Shown in pieces: positions 39,584 through 50,580 of a stretch of 57,873 nucleotides of DNA. Each line of letters opens with the position of its first letter. Positions within the stretch are counted from its first letter, which is position 1. The stretch spans positions 70,291 to 128,163 of the forward strand of contig CAUYUJ010019627.1 in NCBI GenBank assembly GCA_963575745.1, written 5' to 3'. The notes beneath the pieces are model-generated. The model was given only the letters and a program-made list of their open reading frames with translations, ran no database searches and was not told where the DNA came from. The position numbers and the translations under genes are program-made. Origin of the DNA: Prorocentrum cordatum. Taxonomy: Eukaryota > Sar > Dinophyceae > Prorocentrales > Prorocentraceae.

Positions 39584-39622
39584 AACGCTCTTACCGCACT
39601 TACAGCCACCCGACGATCAAAG
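39584..39622. repeat. Right terminal inverted repeat of the 14.2 kb element
   Basis: Ends CCACCCGACGATCAAAG, the complement of the left end with one mismatch. It is followed by CA (39623-39624) and the resumed Gag-like frame. Confidence 0.9.
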
Positions 39623-39624
39623 CA

Positions 39625-40382
39625 GGTGGGCGTCGCCGGCGGCGTGACGCTCTCCGGGCGAGTGGGTCGACGTGGTCTCTTCACCTTCCCGTCGGGCGGA
39701 GGGGCCGCAGGGGTGCTGCTAGAGCAGTCCGAGGTCGCCGACTTCAACGACGAGTACCGCGGCAACGATGCGAGGACGCTCGCCGTCCCGGCGCCGGCTG
39801 GCGGAGCGGCAGAGAGCGCGCGCGACTGGCGCGAGGTGGTGCAGCTATGCCACCAGGAGCAGATTCCTGGTTTCGCGGTTGACGCTCGGCGGCGCGCTGC
39901 GCAAGGTACCAGGTGAAGGACGGCGGGCCCATCTTGCATCACGACATGTGGAAGACGAGAAGGAAGCTAACCCCCAGCGACTACGGGGTGGACGTGCACG
40001 CACTCTCTCGCGAATGATTGAGGCCATGGGGGCCTCGGACCACTTCGACGTCTTCAACCTAGCAAGAGCAGAAATTGGCTACAGGAAGCTCCAGCTCATC
40101 GAACACTACTGGGACGATCGCAGTGCCTAGCAGCAGCAGAACAACCTCAAGATCCCCTTGGAAGATGCCCAGGCTTGCATGGGGGGCGCCCGCGCCCTGT
40201 CTATGGCGCGCCCGGAGCTGCTCGAGACGGCGCCGATGGAGTTGGAGCGCATCTCTGGCATCAAGAAGAACGCACGGAAGCTCGGGGAGGAGCAAGCCGC
40301 CGTCGCCAAGGCGAAGGCCGCCCCTCCCCGGTCGCGACGATGCTGGAGCCGCCGCCGGGACTGCCTCGACCCGGCGGCGTGA
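39625..40382 (+). pseudogene. Gag-like ORF, C-terminal half, frameshifted
   Basis: Resumes the frame broken at 25405 with VGVAGGVTLSGRVGRRGLF. It then hits a stop at 39914 and changes frame at least twice: LHHDMWKTRRKLTPSDYGVD in one frame, and MIEAMGASDHFDVFNLARAE in another after about 40012. An in-frame TAG lies at about 40127. The order and content (a W/D-Y-G segment followed by a helical QLIEHYW region) match Gag-like proteins of dinoflagellate tyrosine-recombinase elements as I know them. Multiple lesions show that this copy is dead. Confidence 0.6.
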
Positions 40383-42511
40383 AGTGCGAGAGGCTGGCGG
40401 ACGACGACGGACACGTGCAGCGGTCGTTTCTGCCATTGCCAGTCCCTGGCTGGTGCTCCGCCCCTGGCGGCCCAGCGCGAGCGCGCTCCGCGCGTCGCCG
40501 CCGCGGGCATCGGGCGCTGCAGGGCGAGCTCATGGGCGTTCTCGTCACGGCGCTCAATCAGCTGGAGGCCGGCTCCGACGCAGTGCGCAGGCAGTGCGAG
40601 GGCGAGACCGGCAGAGCGCAGCAGTTGCGTCTAGAGCTCCTAGCCGAGAGTTGCGCGGCGATGGGCGCTCCGCCATCGGACTTGTCGACCGAGGTGGCCC
40701 TTCGGGAGCTCCAGGTCGGCGCCGCCTACGGGGGCGACGACCCTGTCACGCGGCCCCCTCCGCGTGCGACCTCGCTTCCTTGCCGGCTGTCGGTGGCGCC
40801 CCGGCACCCGTGGGCCCGCTGCTCGGGAAGGAGGGGCCTGATCGTGCGAAGGTCAATTTCAACCGACGTTTTGCCAATAGAAGACGCCGAGGAGGTCAAG
40901 GGGGGGTCGGGCTTCACTCGCCCCTACCTGGGCCCAGCGCTGAGGCGGCCCAGGGAGTACCTGGCCTTCGTCGAGAGGATGAGGGGCGGCGGCATGCTGG
41001 ATTTCAGGATCGACGGGGAGGGCTTCGAGGACGTCGGGCTCTTCACAGTTTGGAGAAAGGGCGGTCGCCAGCGCCTGGCGATCGACTGCAGGGGATCTAA
41101 TTTGCATTTCGCAGAGCCAGATAAGACCAGCCTCGCGAGCGGGGCCAGCTTCAGCGCAGTGGAGCTGAAGGCGGGCGAGCAGCTGTGGACGGGAGGCGTC
41201 GACATCGCGGACGCCTTCTACGACGTGGGCTTGCCTCCTGAACTGCGTCATATCTTTGCTCTTCCTCGATTGCGCGCAGACCAGGTGGGCCTCCAACGCG
41301 TGGAGGGCCGCCCTGTCTTGAGCCTGACCTGGGTTCGCCCGTGCCTGGCCGTTTGGCCGATGGGGCGGACGCGCGCCCTGGATTTCTGCCAGAGGGTCCA
41401 CGAAAATATTCTGCTTGAGGAAGGAGGGCTTGGCGAGGCCGCTGAGATCGTCGACGGGCGTCCGCCTGCGGATTCGGGCGAGGGGGCTTTCGCGGCCTAC
41501 GCGGGCAACTTCGTCGCCTTCGGGGCGGAGCCCGGCCGGCCCGCGGCCATGCTGGACTCGGCTCGAACAGCGCTAGAAGGCGCGAGGCTGCCGCTGCACC
41601 CGACCGAGGCCCCCGTCGCGAACTCGGAGCAGTTGGGCTGGGCGTTCGACGGGGAGAAGGGGGCCCTGCGGCCCAAGAGCCGACGGGCCTGGAGGCTACG
41701 CTTGGGGTTCCAGGGGCTACTGGACCAGGGGTGCGCCGCGGGCCGCCAGGCGGGTAAGGTCGCGGGCCGCTTCGTTTTTATTGCGCTCGCCCGGAGGCCG
41801 CTACTGCTGTTTTCAGTGCCGTCTACAGTTTCTCTCGGAAGTATCTCGCTCGTGTCATTCAATTGCCACCTTCGGCTCGACGTGGGCTTCGATGGGCTGC
41901 TGCTCTCATTCCTATGGCCTGGTCCGACCTCAGAGCGCTCCGGGGCTCCGAGGTGCACGCGAGCGACGCCAGCGAAGGGGGGGGGGGGGGGCAGAAGGGC
42001 GCTGACGCAGAGACAATACGGGCGGCTGGAAGGCACAGGGAGAGGTGGAGGTTTCGACGTCCTGACGAATCGCGACCTCGAGACTGTCTCGATGGGCCCG
42101 GGGGCCACGTGGAGGAGCAGGAGGTCGTGGAGGGCGAGAGGAGAGCGGAAGGTGCCTGACGTAGGTAGCGAGCTGTACGGGGGCAGGTGGCAGGTGGTAT
42201 CGAGCGGAGGATGGGCCCGGCCTGAGAAGATCGTCGTCTTGGAGGGTCGTGCCATCGTTCGCTCGCTGCGACGTGCGCTTCGGGATTCGAAGTCCTTCGG
42301 TCGTCGCCTGCTTTCCCTGTCCGACAACATGGGGCTCGTGTGTGCATTGCAGAAGGGCCGCTCCTCCGCCGGGGGTCCTTCGCGCCGCGCGCCAATGGGC
42401 CGCGCGGCGCCTGGCTGGGGCGGTGCAGCCCGCTGCGCGCTGGATCCCTTCAGACAGGAACATCGCGGATGCGCCGTCGCGCCGCCACATCCCCCTTGGA
42501 GCGTGGCTTGA
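40383..42511 (+). pseudogene. Reverse transcriptase / RNase H of DIRS-like element, catalytically dead
   Basis: The open frame contains an RT with RLAIDCRGSN (about 41.08 kb), motif A GGVDIADAFY (Asp at 41201-41203) and the LSLTWVRPCLAVWPMG region. Motif C reads YAGN at 41498-41509, where DIRS-type RTs have YxDN, so the catalytic Asp is replaced by Gly. It is followed by an RNase H-like SDNMGLVCALQKGRS. After about 42375 the RNase H continues only in another frame (RWIPSDRNIADAPSRR at about 42.45 kb), so there is also a frameshift. RT copies RNA into DNA in this element class. This copy cannot. Confidence 0.75.
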
Positions 42512-42859
42512 CTGGTCCGCCGGCGGCGCCACCGAGGACGTCGATTGCTGGGGCGCCCGCGACGAGGGCCGCCGCAGCCAGCAGGCCGACTGCGCCGGGG
42601 CTGCCTCGGAGCTCGACGAGCTCGCAGTCCGCGCGGCCGCCGCCGCCCCCCCCCGCGGCGCTCGCCGCTTGCCGACGGTTGCGCGGCAATCAGCTGGCGG
42701 ACGGGGCCGCCAGGCCGAGGCTGGCCGTCCGCCGGCCGCGGCGCGTGTGCACGGCGGCGGCGGGGGCCCGGCGGCAAGCCCGGGCTCCGCTCCGTCACGA
42801 GGCGGCCAGGGCGGGGCGCAGGCTGGCGCGGGCGGCGCTGCCCGCCCACGCCGGGTGGC

Positions 42860-43735
42860 GCCTGCCACGCGACGACGAGGTCGACAACCTGCTCGCTGCC
42901 TGGATGGACCGGGAGTACCTGAGCGGGGAGCTGGCGCATGGCGGCGGCCAAGTTCTTCCGGCCCCAGTTTGCGCGGACGGGCAGCCTCTCGCTGCCCCGC
43001 GCGGCGCAGGCCTTGAAGGGCTGGAAGCGGCTTGCCCCCAGGAGGGCGCGGCTGCCGCTGCCGTGGGAAGTCGTCGCGCTGCTGGCTCTGGAGTTGCTGG
43101 GTGCCGGCTTCTGGGCGATGGCGGCGTGGACGGTCATCGCGTTCCGCTGCTATCTCAGGCCCAGCGAGCTGGGACGGGTCACGAGGGAGATGTTCATCCC
43201 GCCGACGCCCGGCGCCCAGGTGACGAATTGGGCGGTCGTCTTGTATCCGTCCGAGGAGGAGGTCAGCAGCAAGACGAGGGAGTTCGACGAAACGGTGGTG
43301 TTCGACCTGCCCGACTTCGGCTTCCTCAACGACGTGCTCGGCTATTTCCGCAGGGGGACGCCCCCAGGCCAACCCGTCTTCGCCTTCGCGCACGCGGACC
43401 TAGCGTGGAATTTCAGGCATGCCGCGGCCCGCGCCGGGGTGGAGTGCCTGGGGCCGGAGCTGCACATGCTGCGGCACAGCGGGCCGAGCCGCGGCCGAGC
43501 GCGTCAGCTCCGCTCGCTGCAGGAGATCAAGCTGCGCGGAAGGTGGCATTGCGACTCCAGTGCACGGAGATACCAGAAGGAGGGGCGCGTGGGGGGGCAG
43601 CTGCAGCGGTTGCCGGCGGCCGCGCGTGCACGGGCGATGAGCGCCGTGCTGGCTTTGCCGCGGGCCCTCGCGAGGCCTTCGCTCGCGCCCTGGCCTCCAG
43701 GGGCGGCCGCCTCGTCCAACCGCAGGTCCTTCTAG
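42860..43735 (+). pseudogene. Tyrosine recombinase of DIRS-like element
   Basis: The main frame, 42938-43735 (265 aa), holds a tyrosine recombinase with its catalytic residues: Arg 74 in YLRPSELGR, His 176 and Arg 179 in HMLRHSG, RGRW, and Tyr 212 in SARRYQKEGR. The start of the domain (GWRLPRDDEVDNLLAAW) lies in a different frame upstream, so a frameshift near 42930 breaks it. Such recombinases integrate the circular DNA of DIRS elements without target duplication. The TAG stop overlaps the next domain's frame. Confidence 0.8.
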
Positions 43736-44478
43736 AATTGTTCAGCGGTCGCGGGGGCCTCTCCAAGGCGCTGCGGGCGAGGGGCTTCGTCGTGCTGGAG
43801 CGGGGCCGCCCCCAGGGGCCGCAGTGGGATTTGATGGCTCGAGCAAATCAGAAGCTGGTGCGCGGCTGGATCCTGGCGGGTCTTGTGTGGGGCGTGTTCA
43901 TGGGCGCGCATTGTCAGACCTGGACCCGTGCTCGTGATGCCAGGCCCCTCCGAGATCCCGACAACCCCCAGCCGTACCTGCCGTCGCACCTCCGCATCGA
44001 TCAGCACCTGATGGGGTTGCCGGAGCTCCGACACCCAAGTGATCTGGAATAAGTGAGGCTCGGGGATACTCTCGCCGCGTTTTGCTGCAGCGTCCTCGAG
44101 CTAATGCACTTTTTAAACCTGCCTGTCGGCATTGAGAATCCTGCTCGCTCTCGGCTCTGGCTCCTTCTGCGCCTGTTGAAGGCTCAAAGCTGGGCTTCCT
44201 CGTCTTGTACAGTCACGGATCTGTGCCGGTGGGGGACACCGTGGAAAAAGCCCGCGGGCCTTCTTGGAGATCGTCTCGGGCTGACTCATATGGCCTGCAG
44301 GTGTCAAGGCAGAATTCGTTGTCGATCTGGTTATGTAATCCCCACACGTCGACTCATTGTCTGGCAGGCTCCGGTGGCTTTAAAACGAAGGCCGCGGAGC
44401 AATACCCGCCTCGCTTTTGCCGGGCCTTGGCGTCCGCTTTCGACCATGCGCACGGGTGCAGGAAGACAGGTCGCCTGA
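43720..44478 (+). pseudogene. Methyltransferase-like domain of DIRS-like element, broken by a stop
   Basis: Begins VLLELFSGRGGLSKALRARG, a SAM-binding motif I of the kind ELFSGxGxLS, then QWDLM, AHCQTWTRAR and a PYLPSHLRI region. A TAA at 44050-44052 interrupts the frame, which then continues unbroken with ENPARSRLW (like the IENP motif) and LCRWGTPWKKP to 44478. A methyltransferase-like domain is a known component of DIRS elements. Its substrate is unknown. The final part (GGFKTKAAEQYPPRFCRALA) appears in a further frame, 44370-44450. Confidence 0.65.
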
Positions 44479-44785
44479 ACCCCCTCTGTGCCAATCCAAC
44501 TGCTGGCCAGGCGCCGCCTTAGGTCTGCAAGTTCAGTGTATAATATATGATGCGAATGTGTTTCCTTGCAGTAACTAATTAAGTCGAGTGGACCAACTGG
44601 ATAGTATGGCGAGGTTGCGTGTTCTTGAGCCTTCGTCTCAGGCTAATGTTCTCTCCTCGCGTCCGCCTGTCGCCGGACGCGGCCCGATTGTTGCCAGAGC
44701 TGGTGCGTCCCCATGCCTAAGCTCGTCTGCGTTCAGCGGTGCCGCAGAAAAGAAAACCACTGGCCTCGGCAGCGGCGGCAGCAGT
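44479..44785. other. Possible 3' end of DIRS-like element; no gene
   Basis: GC-balanced DNA without recognised motif. The element's terminal repeats could not be identified by eye. Confidence 0.35.
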
Positions 44786-45120
44786 CATCCTCCTCCTTTT
44801 CCTCCTCCGCCTCCTCCTCCTCCTCCTCCTCCTTCTCCTCCCCTTCCCCCTCCCCCTTCTCCTTCGAACCAGCGTCGCGATCCTGCCCCAGCGGGCGACA
44901 CCCAGCGTGAGGCATCCTCGCGACGCCCGGGCCTCGGTGTCCGCCGCGCGCCCGGCGGGGCCGCCAGGCGACCGCCCAGCCCGAGACGGCCATGGCGCGC
45001 CCTTTGCCCGCGGTGGCTGGCGCCGCGGAGGCGGCGCTTGGCGGGGGGCCACCTCTTCCCCTCTCCTCTTCAGGTTTCCTCCCTCCCCGTCCTCCTTCCC
45101 GTCCTCCTTCCCGTCCTTCC

Positions 45121-45162
<42 letters not shown>

Positions 45163-45230
45163 GTTTTCCTCCTCCTTCTCCTCCTTCTCCTCCTTCTCCC
45201 CCCCCTCTTGCTCCCGGGCCAAAACCGACG
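44786..45230. repeat. CTC tracts and a (CT)n microsatellite
   Basis: CTC triplets at 44786-44870 and 45165-45200, and a CT dinucleotide run of about 35 bases at 45125-45159. Confidence 0.9.
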
Positions 45231-45299
45231 CAGCTTAGGATACCATCGGGCATGGTGTCCAGCTAGTTCGTTGTTCCAATGTTATTATTGCGTTTACGC

Positions 45300-45900
45300 C
45301 GCACCGCCGACCCCTTGGGGGTCTCCTGGTAGGTCTCTCGGGAGTTTTTCGGCAGCATATTTGGACATTTTGGGGACCGTTTGGGGGCCTCTTTTGAGCC
45401 TTTTGGGGGCCTCTTGGGGCCTTTTGGGGGCCTTTTGGGGCCTCCTGGGGGTCTCTTGGGGCCGAGGGCTCGAATTTTTTGCGCGGGTCGAGCCGTCTTG
45501 GATGGCCTCTGGGGCCGTCTTGGAGGTCTCTTGGGCCGTCTTGGGGCGATCTTGGGGACGTCTCGGGCCGTTTTGGAGCGTCTGGAAGCCGAAAACACGA
45601 GACCCCCCCAAACCTTCAAAAACATATGGAAATGCTATGATTATTGCTTCTTGGGGCCCTCTTGACAGGCCTCTCGGAGGCCTCTTGGGGCGTATTGGAG
45701 GCCTTTTGGGCCATCTGGGGACCATGTTGGGCGTCTTGAAGCGATCTGTCAGCGATTCGGGGCACTCTTGGACCGTCGTGGGGATCTCTTGGGCCGTCTT
45801 GGGGGCCTCTGGGGGCCCTTGTGGGGCATTCTGGAGCCGTGACGCGTTCGGGCCGGACCCACCCCCCTTCCAAATTGACCGGACCGGGCCTCTGGGGGAG
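45300..45900. repeat. GGGGCCTCTTGG-type dispersed repeat, copy 1
   Basis: Dense degenerate repeats of GGGGCCTCTTGGGGC and CCGTCTTGGAG. The segment with GAGGGCTCGAA, GGAAGCCGAAAA and TTCAAAAACATATGG aligns in order with 56225-56480. Apparent proteins rich in PKRPPR or GLLGPLG are repeat artefacts. Confidence 0.75.
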
Positions 45901-46547
45901 AGGTTTAGGGAGGGGGAAGCATCTCACATTCCCCTTCTCGCCATCCTGCTGAGAGCGAAACAGGCAGTAGCTTGAGGTAGAATGCTCTTAAATATGTTTT
46001 GGGAGGTCCCCGCACATATTGCATCAGTGTTCCAGCTAGCACGCAGTGTTCGGAAGGTCCTGCGGCTTTAGCGTCTTCGGTCTTCGAAAGCACAGATGTC
46101 ACAGGGATGACACATGATCCTCCTCCTTCCCATCATCACTGTACTCCCACCCCTTGGTGTTCAGAGACTTGGCAATGCTTATACATATAACAGGGGGACC
46201 GGGTCCGTGGCCCCGGGTTGGCCTCTGGACCGCAAATGTGTGTGTGTGTGCATGTGGGGATGATGCGCGCAAATGGATGGGGGGGAAAGGGCAGGAGATG
46301 AGTAGAATAGGCTGCCGAGAGGAAGCAAGTACCCTCGCGTTGGCTATACATGCGGTATACGCGCGCTGGCAGATACGCGCAGAAAATACAGACGTGGACA
46401 TCGTGATCGCACGCCACTTTAAGAAAGCCAGCCGGCATTCTTCCTTCCTCTCCAATTATTCCTTCTCCTCCTTTCCCGTATTCAGCGGCCCCTCTTGGGC
46501 CCCGGCAGGCGGCAACCCAGTCGGAGACCGCCCCTGCTGCCGCTGTC
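45901..46547. other. No recognisable gene; short TG run
   Basis: Includes a TGTGTGTG run near 46240. No domain-bearing frame. Confidence 0.4.
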
Positions 46548-47063
46548 TTGTGGCCGGAGCTGGCCCCTTGGCCCGCCCAGAACCATTCGGTTCTGGAGGC
46601 CGCAGTCTTCGACTCGAATGGGTCGGCCGCTGGCTCGATCGCTCTGTGCTCTTCGTGCGGGGCCGTGTGCCAGATAGGAGGCCACTGGGGTAGGTCTGCT
46701 CTCGCGTCGGATTGCCTGCACGCGTGCTCCACAGGTCATGACAGGCAATTGACTTGGATTTTGCGCGGGGACCATCCGTCTCGCAAAGGCTTCCGTGTCG
46801 ACAGGCCGACTGTGATTTCGGAGGCATCGAGGGCCTGGCTGGCACCCAAGATGGGGCTGGAGCAGCAGCCCGCCCTCGCACGGCCGCCTGCCGAGCGCTT
46901 GGCGCCGACGGCTCCTACTGGGATGGGGGTGGACTTGGCGAGGGGGTTGGCGTTGTTCGGCTTCCCGGATCGGGCTACGGCCGAGGCCCTCGGTGCCCGT
47001 GCTGTGGAGCGCAGGAACCGTGCGGCTCGAGCCGAACTCGAAGTGGATTCTTTTGAGTTTTAA
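46548..47063 (+). pseudogene. Possible C-terminal remnant of a LINE-type retroelement protein
   Basis: The 171-codon frame has CSSCGA, then Cys spaced about 20 residues later, RGDHPSRKGFRVDRP and ALFGFPDRATAEALGARAVE. A CxxCGA...C...G.HP pattern resembles the Cys-rich tail that I know from dinoflagellate LINE-like ORF2 proteins. No RT or nuclease domain is nearby, so this would be a fragment. Recognition is weak. Confidence 0.3.
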
Positions 47064-47274
47064 CCCCGACCTGTGGGGCGTCCTTGGCCCCAGGTGGCGA
47101 CCTCTTTGAGGCCGATGTGCCGCCGCTGTCTTGATGCATGTTGGAATGCGATCGCTTCCCCAGCGGGTGCCGGCCTCCTTTCCCGTATCCTCTATCGCCG
47201 CTTTCCACCTTCTCCCCCGTCGTTTTCACCACATGTATATTGGGGCCCTAATGGCTTGCATCCGCTGGAAGAGT

Positions 47275-48215
47275 GAGGAGGAGGAGGAGGAGGAGGAGGA
47301 GGAGGATGGCGAGGAGGAGGCGGTGGATGAAGGGGGGATGGCGAGAGGAAGAAAAAATGATAAGGAGGAAGAGGAGGATGGCGAGGAGGGGGAGGTCAAG
47401 ACGCAGCCTACAGCCTGATCGTGAAATGGCATGCGAAGCAACGCAATCACTCCGATGGCAACGCATCGAGCATCCGCAGATGCGAAGCTCGACCGGCGGC
47501 GCCCCTGGGCAAACCAGCCCCACGGAGCAACCATCGGCGAAAATTAAGACTCGAAGGAAAACGATCCTGTCCCCTGATGGAGAAAAAGGAGGATGAAGAG
47601 AAGGGGGAGGATGAGGAGGACATGGGGGAGGAGGAGGAGGAGGAGGAGCAGGAGCAGGAGCAGGAGGAGGAGGAGGAGGAGGAGGAACGGGAGGAAGAGG
47701 AGGGGGAGGAGGAGGAGGAGGAGGAGGAGGAGGAAGAACGGGAGGAAGAGGAGGAGGAGGAGGAGAAGGAGGAGGGCCCTCACTCCCGCCCCCCCCCCCC
47801 ACACCCGCGAGGCGGCAGAGGCACCGTCCCAGGGCCCAGCCCCAGAGTCCGCGGAGGCGCCCGCCGCCGCGGAGGCGCCAGCGGCGGCACCCCGGGAGGA
47901 GCAGGACGAGATGGAGACGGAGATGGGAGAGAGGATGAGAGGGGCAGGATGGTGATGCTGATGCTGATGCTGATGCTGAGGAGGAGGAGGAGGAGGAGGA
48001 GGAGAGGGGGAGGAGGAGGGGAAGCAGGAGGAGGAGGAGAGAGGAGGGAGGAGGAGGAGGAGGAGGAGGCGGAGGAGGAGGAGGAGGAGGAGGGGAGGAG
48101 GAGGCGGAGGAGGAGGAGGAGGAGGGGAGGAGGAGGAGGAGGAGGAGGAGGAGGAGGAGTGGGAGGAGAAGGAGGATTTGGAGGAACAGGAGGGGGAAGA
48201 AGAGAGGAGGAGGAA
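47275..48215. repeat. GAG tracts with an embedded GC-rich unit
   Basis: Long GAG/GGA tracts at 47275-47395, 47627-47775 and 47982-48215. Between them is a GC-rich unit (about 47796-47900, including GCCGCCGCGGAGGCGCCAGC) that recurs at 51027-51125 and 51440-51535. Confidence 0.9.
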
Positions 48216-49355
48216 GAAGAAGAGGAGGAGATGCAGACCGTCCCTTCAGCAGTCCAGGTCACCATTGGGCCCATAGAGTGCGTAATAGAGAATGCTGGGG
48301 TAGTCCAGGGCATCTGTTAGGGGAGTGGCTTGTAGGGAGCGGTAGGCAGCAGCAGGCCGACAGTGGTACAGAAAGTCCCTTCTTACCTCTCGCTCGAGGA
48401 CGTCCAAACGCTAGGCTCGATCCCATCCATGGGCCAGCGGATCGTCTGGCGGATAAAGCGGCAGAGGAGGGAACCATGACAGTCCATATGTTGTTTCAGT
48501 CCAGGCGCCACGTTCTCGAAGTGGATCTCTTCGGTTCGCAAGTTTCAGACTCACGCCTGGCGGTCAGGTGGAGCAAGCCTCCTTTCTATACGGAGCGGCC
48601 ACCAAGGGCAGCCGACAGGAGCAGACATTCAGTGTCCCCGTGCTCTTTCGCGCCGGGCTAGAGTCTACAGTCAACCCGCATAGTAAGGTTGGGCAACCTT
48701 CGCCAGGGTACCCTTGCAGCCTTGCCTCCTCGGTCCATCCTTCGCCGCTTGCGCTTGCCGCGCCTCGCTCGAAACGCTTCGGCATGGGCGTCCGAGGCCC
48801 TTGCATGCTTATCGCGCATCCTTACTATGCTGGTTGACTGTAGAGCGGCTCAGGTGGCCGAGTGAGTCGTCTCGATCACCCAGTTGACCAGGGGCCCCGA
48901 TTCCCCTGAGGCTGCACTCTTTGCTCCCAAGCGGATGAGGGAGGCAGGAGGACTTTCCTGAGTTCTGCCTGCCCAGGCCGCTCAGCGGCCATACACCCCT
49001 CCCGTCGGTTACAAGACCACCGTGGAACTTTCTGGCGCCAGCGCTGCGGATCTTAGCTGTCCCGTCTAGGCGCGAGCTTCTAAACTTTGGGGAGCACCTG
49101 TGTGCCTGGCCTCGCTGAGCATTGGTGACGGGTGAGGAGGTCGTCGATGGCAGGCAAGGTTTCGCCCGATCTGGAGGCGTGTCCCGATTGTTCGGAAGAT
49201 TGGGTCCACCTCGTGCCGCGGCCCCAGGTTCCAAATAGCGTCCCTGGCTTCTGAGGTGACACATCCAGATCGGGGTGGCCCAGTACCCTCCTTTATGTCC
49301 GAAGGGTATCTCAACGGATCAGTCCCCAGAGGCAGGCGGGAGGAACGAGCAGGAG
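48216..49355. other. No recognisable gene
   Basis: About 1.1 kb of moderately GC-rich DNA with only short frames on both strands. An inverted pair lies near 48.68-48.84 kb (CATAGTAAGGTTGGGCA against TTACTATGCTGG), but no element could be defined. Confidence 0.4.
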
Positions 49356-49803
49356 AGGGAGGAAGAGGAGGAGGAGGCGGAGGAGGAGAAAGAGGAGGCG
49401 GAAGAGGAGAACGAGGAGGATGAGGATGAGGAGGAGTAGAAGGAGGAGAAGAGCAGAGAGGAGAGGAGGTGGAGGAGGAGGTGGATGAGGGGGGGGGGGG
49501 CGGAGAAGGAGCAGGAACAGGAAGAGCAGCAGGAGGAGGGGTTTCGCCACCCGACAGGGGGAACAGCCGACGAGAAGCAGGAGGTGGACGATGAGGAGGA
49601 GGAGGTGGACGAGCAGGAGGAGGATGAAGCCGTGGAAGGGGGACGAAGGGGAGGGAAGTGCCGAAAGGACGAAAAGGAGGCGGAGCAGAAGGAGAAGGGG
49701 GAATCTGAGAAGGAAGAGGAGGAGGGGGAGGAGGAGGAGGAGGAGGAGGAGGATGAGGAGGGGAAGGAGGAGGAGGAGGAGGAGGAGGAGGAGGAGGAAG
49801 ATC
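49356..49803. repeat. (GAG)n tract
   Basis: GAG/GGA triplets with interruptions. Poly-Glu and poly-Leu frames are artefacts. Confidence 0.95.
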
Positions 49804-49859
49804 AGCAAAGGAGGAGCACCCTTCCGTCCCAGGCCGTCTCCTAGGAAGTCGTGGCAATA

Positions 49860-50580
49860 CTCATGCCCGTTCGCTGCGAGCAGCTCCCCCCTGGAGGACT
49901 GACGCCCCGTGGGCCTGTGGTCCAGGCGTCGGCACCGTGTTGGGGGGGGGCTGCCCCGCAGCCTCCCATTCGGCGATGCCGAGCGCGAGCACACTGGACC
50001 CGAAAGCCAAACGAGGCGTGCAGCGACAGCCCCGTCTTGAGAACGAGCCGCCCTTCGCCCTGGCAGCTGCTGTGGATTCCAAGCTGCTGGCCGCGAGCTT
50101 TTGGAACCGAAGAGGCCCCCCGATTCTGAAGAGAAGCTCGCCTCGGACCTCGCAGCAGATCCAAGCGTCGGGGGAGGGGCATGTGCGTGGCGCGGGGGCG
50201 AGGATCTCCTGTCGGAAGCGCACCGCCCTCCACCCCCCCCTGCACGTGTCTTGGAAGCTGCTGAAGGAGATGGGCGGGGACCCAAGGCGAGAGCCCCCTC
50301 TGGAAGAGGGCCCGCCCTCCACCCGGGAAGCTCCTGCGAACTGCTGGGCGCATGCGCTCGGCGCCGAGGTAGTCGCCCCCCGCACGGATGACCCTCGTTC
50401 TCTCCTTGTAGCCGTGGCGAACGTGCACGACGCGTGCGCGCGGCGCTGAGGTGAAGACCACGTTATGAACATGGCCCCCCCCCTCTGTTCGCCGCGTGGT
50501 CGCTGTCAATTGCATGCTTCAGATTATGTGCGGCGAGGGGCTATCGGGCGAACCGCCCGGCTTGGCGGGTGCGACAGGGA
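49860..50580. other. No convincing gene; short segment related to the 52.7 kb repeat
   Basis: On the minus strand 50400-50480 reads ...CGTGGTCTTCACCTCAGCGC..., which resembles the tandem unit at 52718-52960. Overlapping frames are otherwise uninformative. Confidence 0.4.

Larger units (their letters stand above)
25406..39622 (-). mobile_element. 14.2 kb multigene DNA transposon inserted in the DIRS-like element
   Basis: Bounded by 39-bp terminal inverted repeats (25406-25444 and 39584-39622, one mismatch), with weaker inverted similarity reaching about 400 bp inward (for example CTAAGTCGATG.GGCTG, and TCAGGAC..GGCGCCGCAGGT). The 25.45-25.85 and 39.35-39.58 kb ends are AT-rich and non-coding. 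All recognised genes inside are on the minus strand: from 38.4 kb down to 26.2 kb, six accessory genes and one transposase-like gene. Palindromes of the form GGCGG-N-CCGCC fill the spaces. The superfamily is uncertain. The transposase resembles a divergent DDE family, perhaps near Kyakuja-Dileera-Zisupton. Confidence 0.8.

Noticed and set aside
41497-43393. Long minus-strand frames opposite the RT and recombinase
   Set aside because: Antisense shadows of GC-rich coding DNA; the plus strand carries recognisable RT and recombinase motifs.
45263-45725. PKRPPRG/GLLGPLG repeat proteins
   Set aside because: They come from degenerate GGGGCC-type repeats, open on both strands, with no start context or domain.
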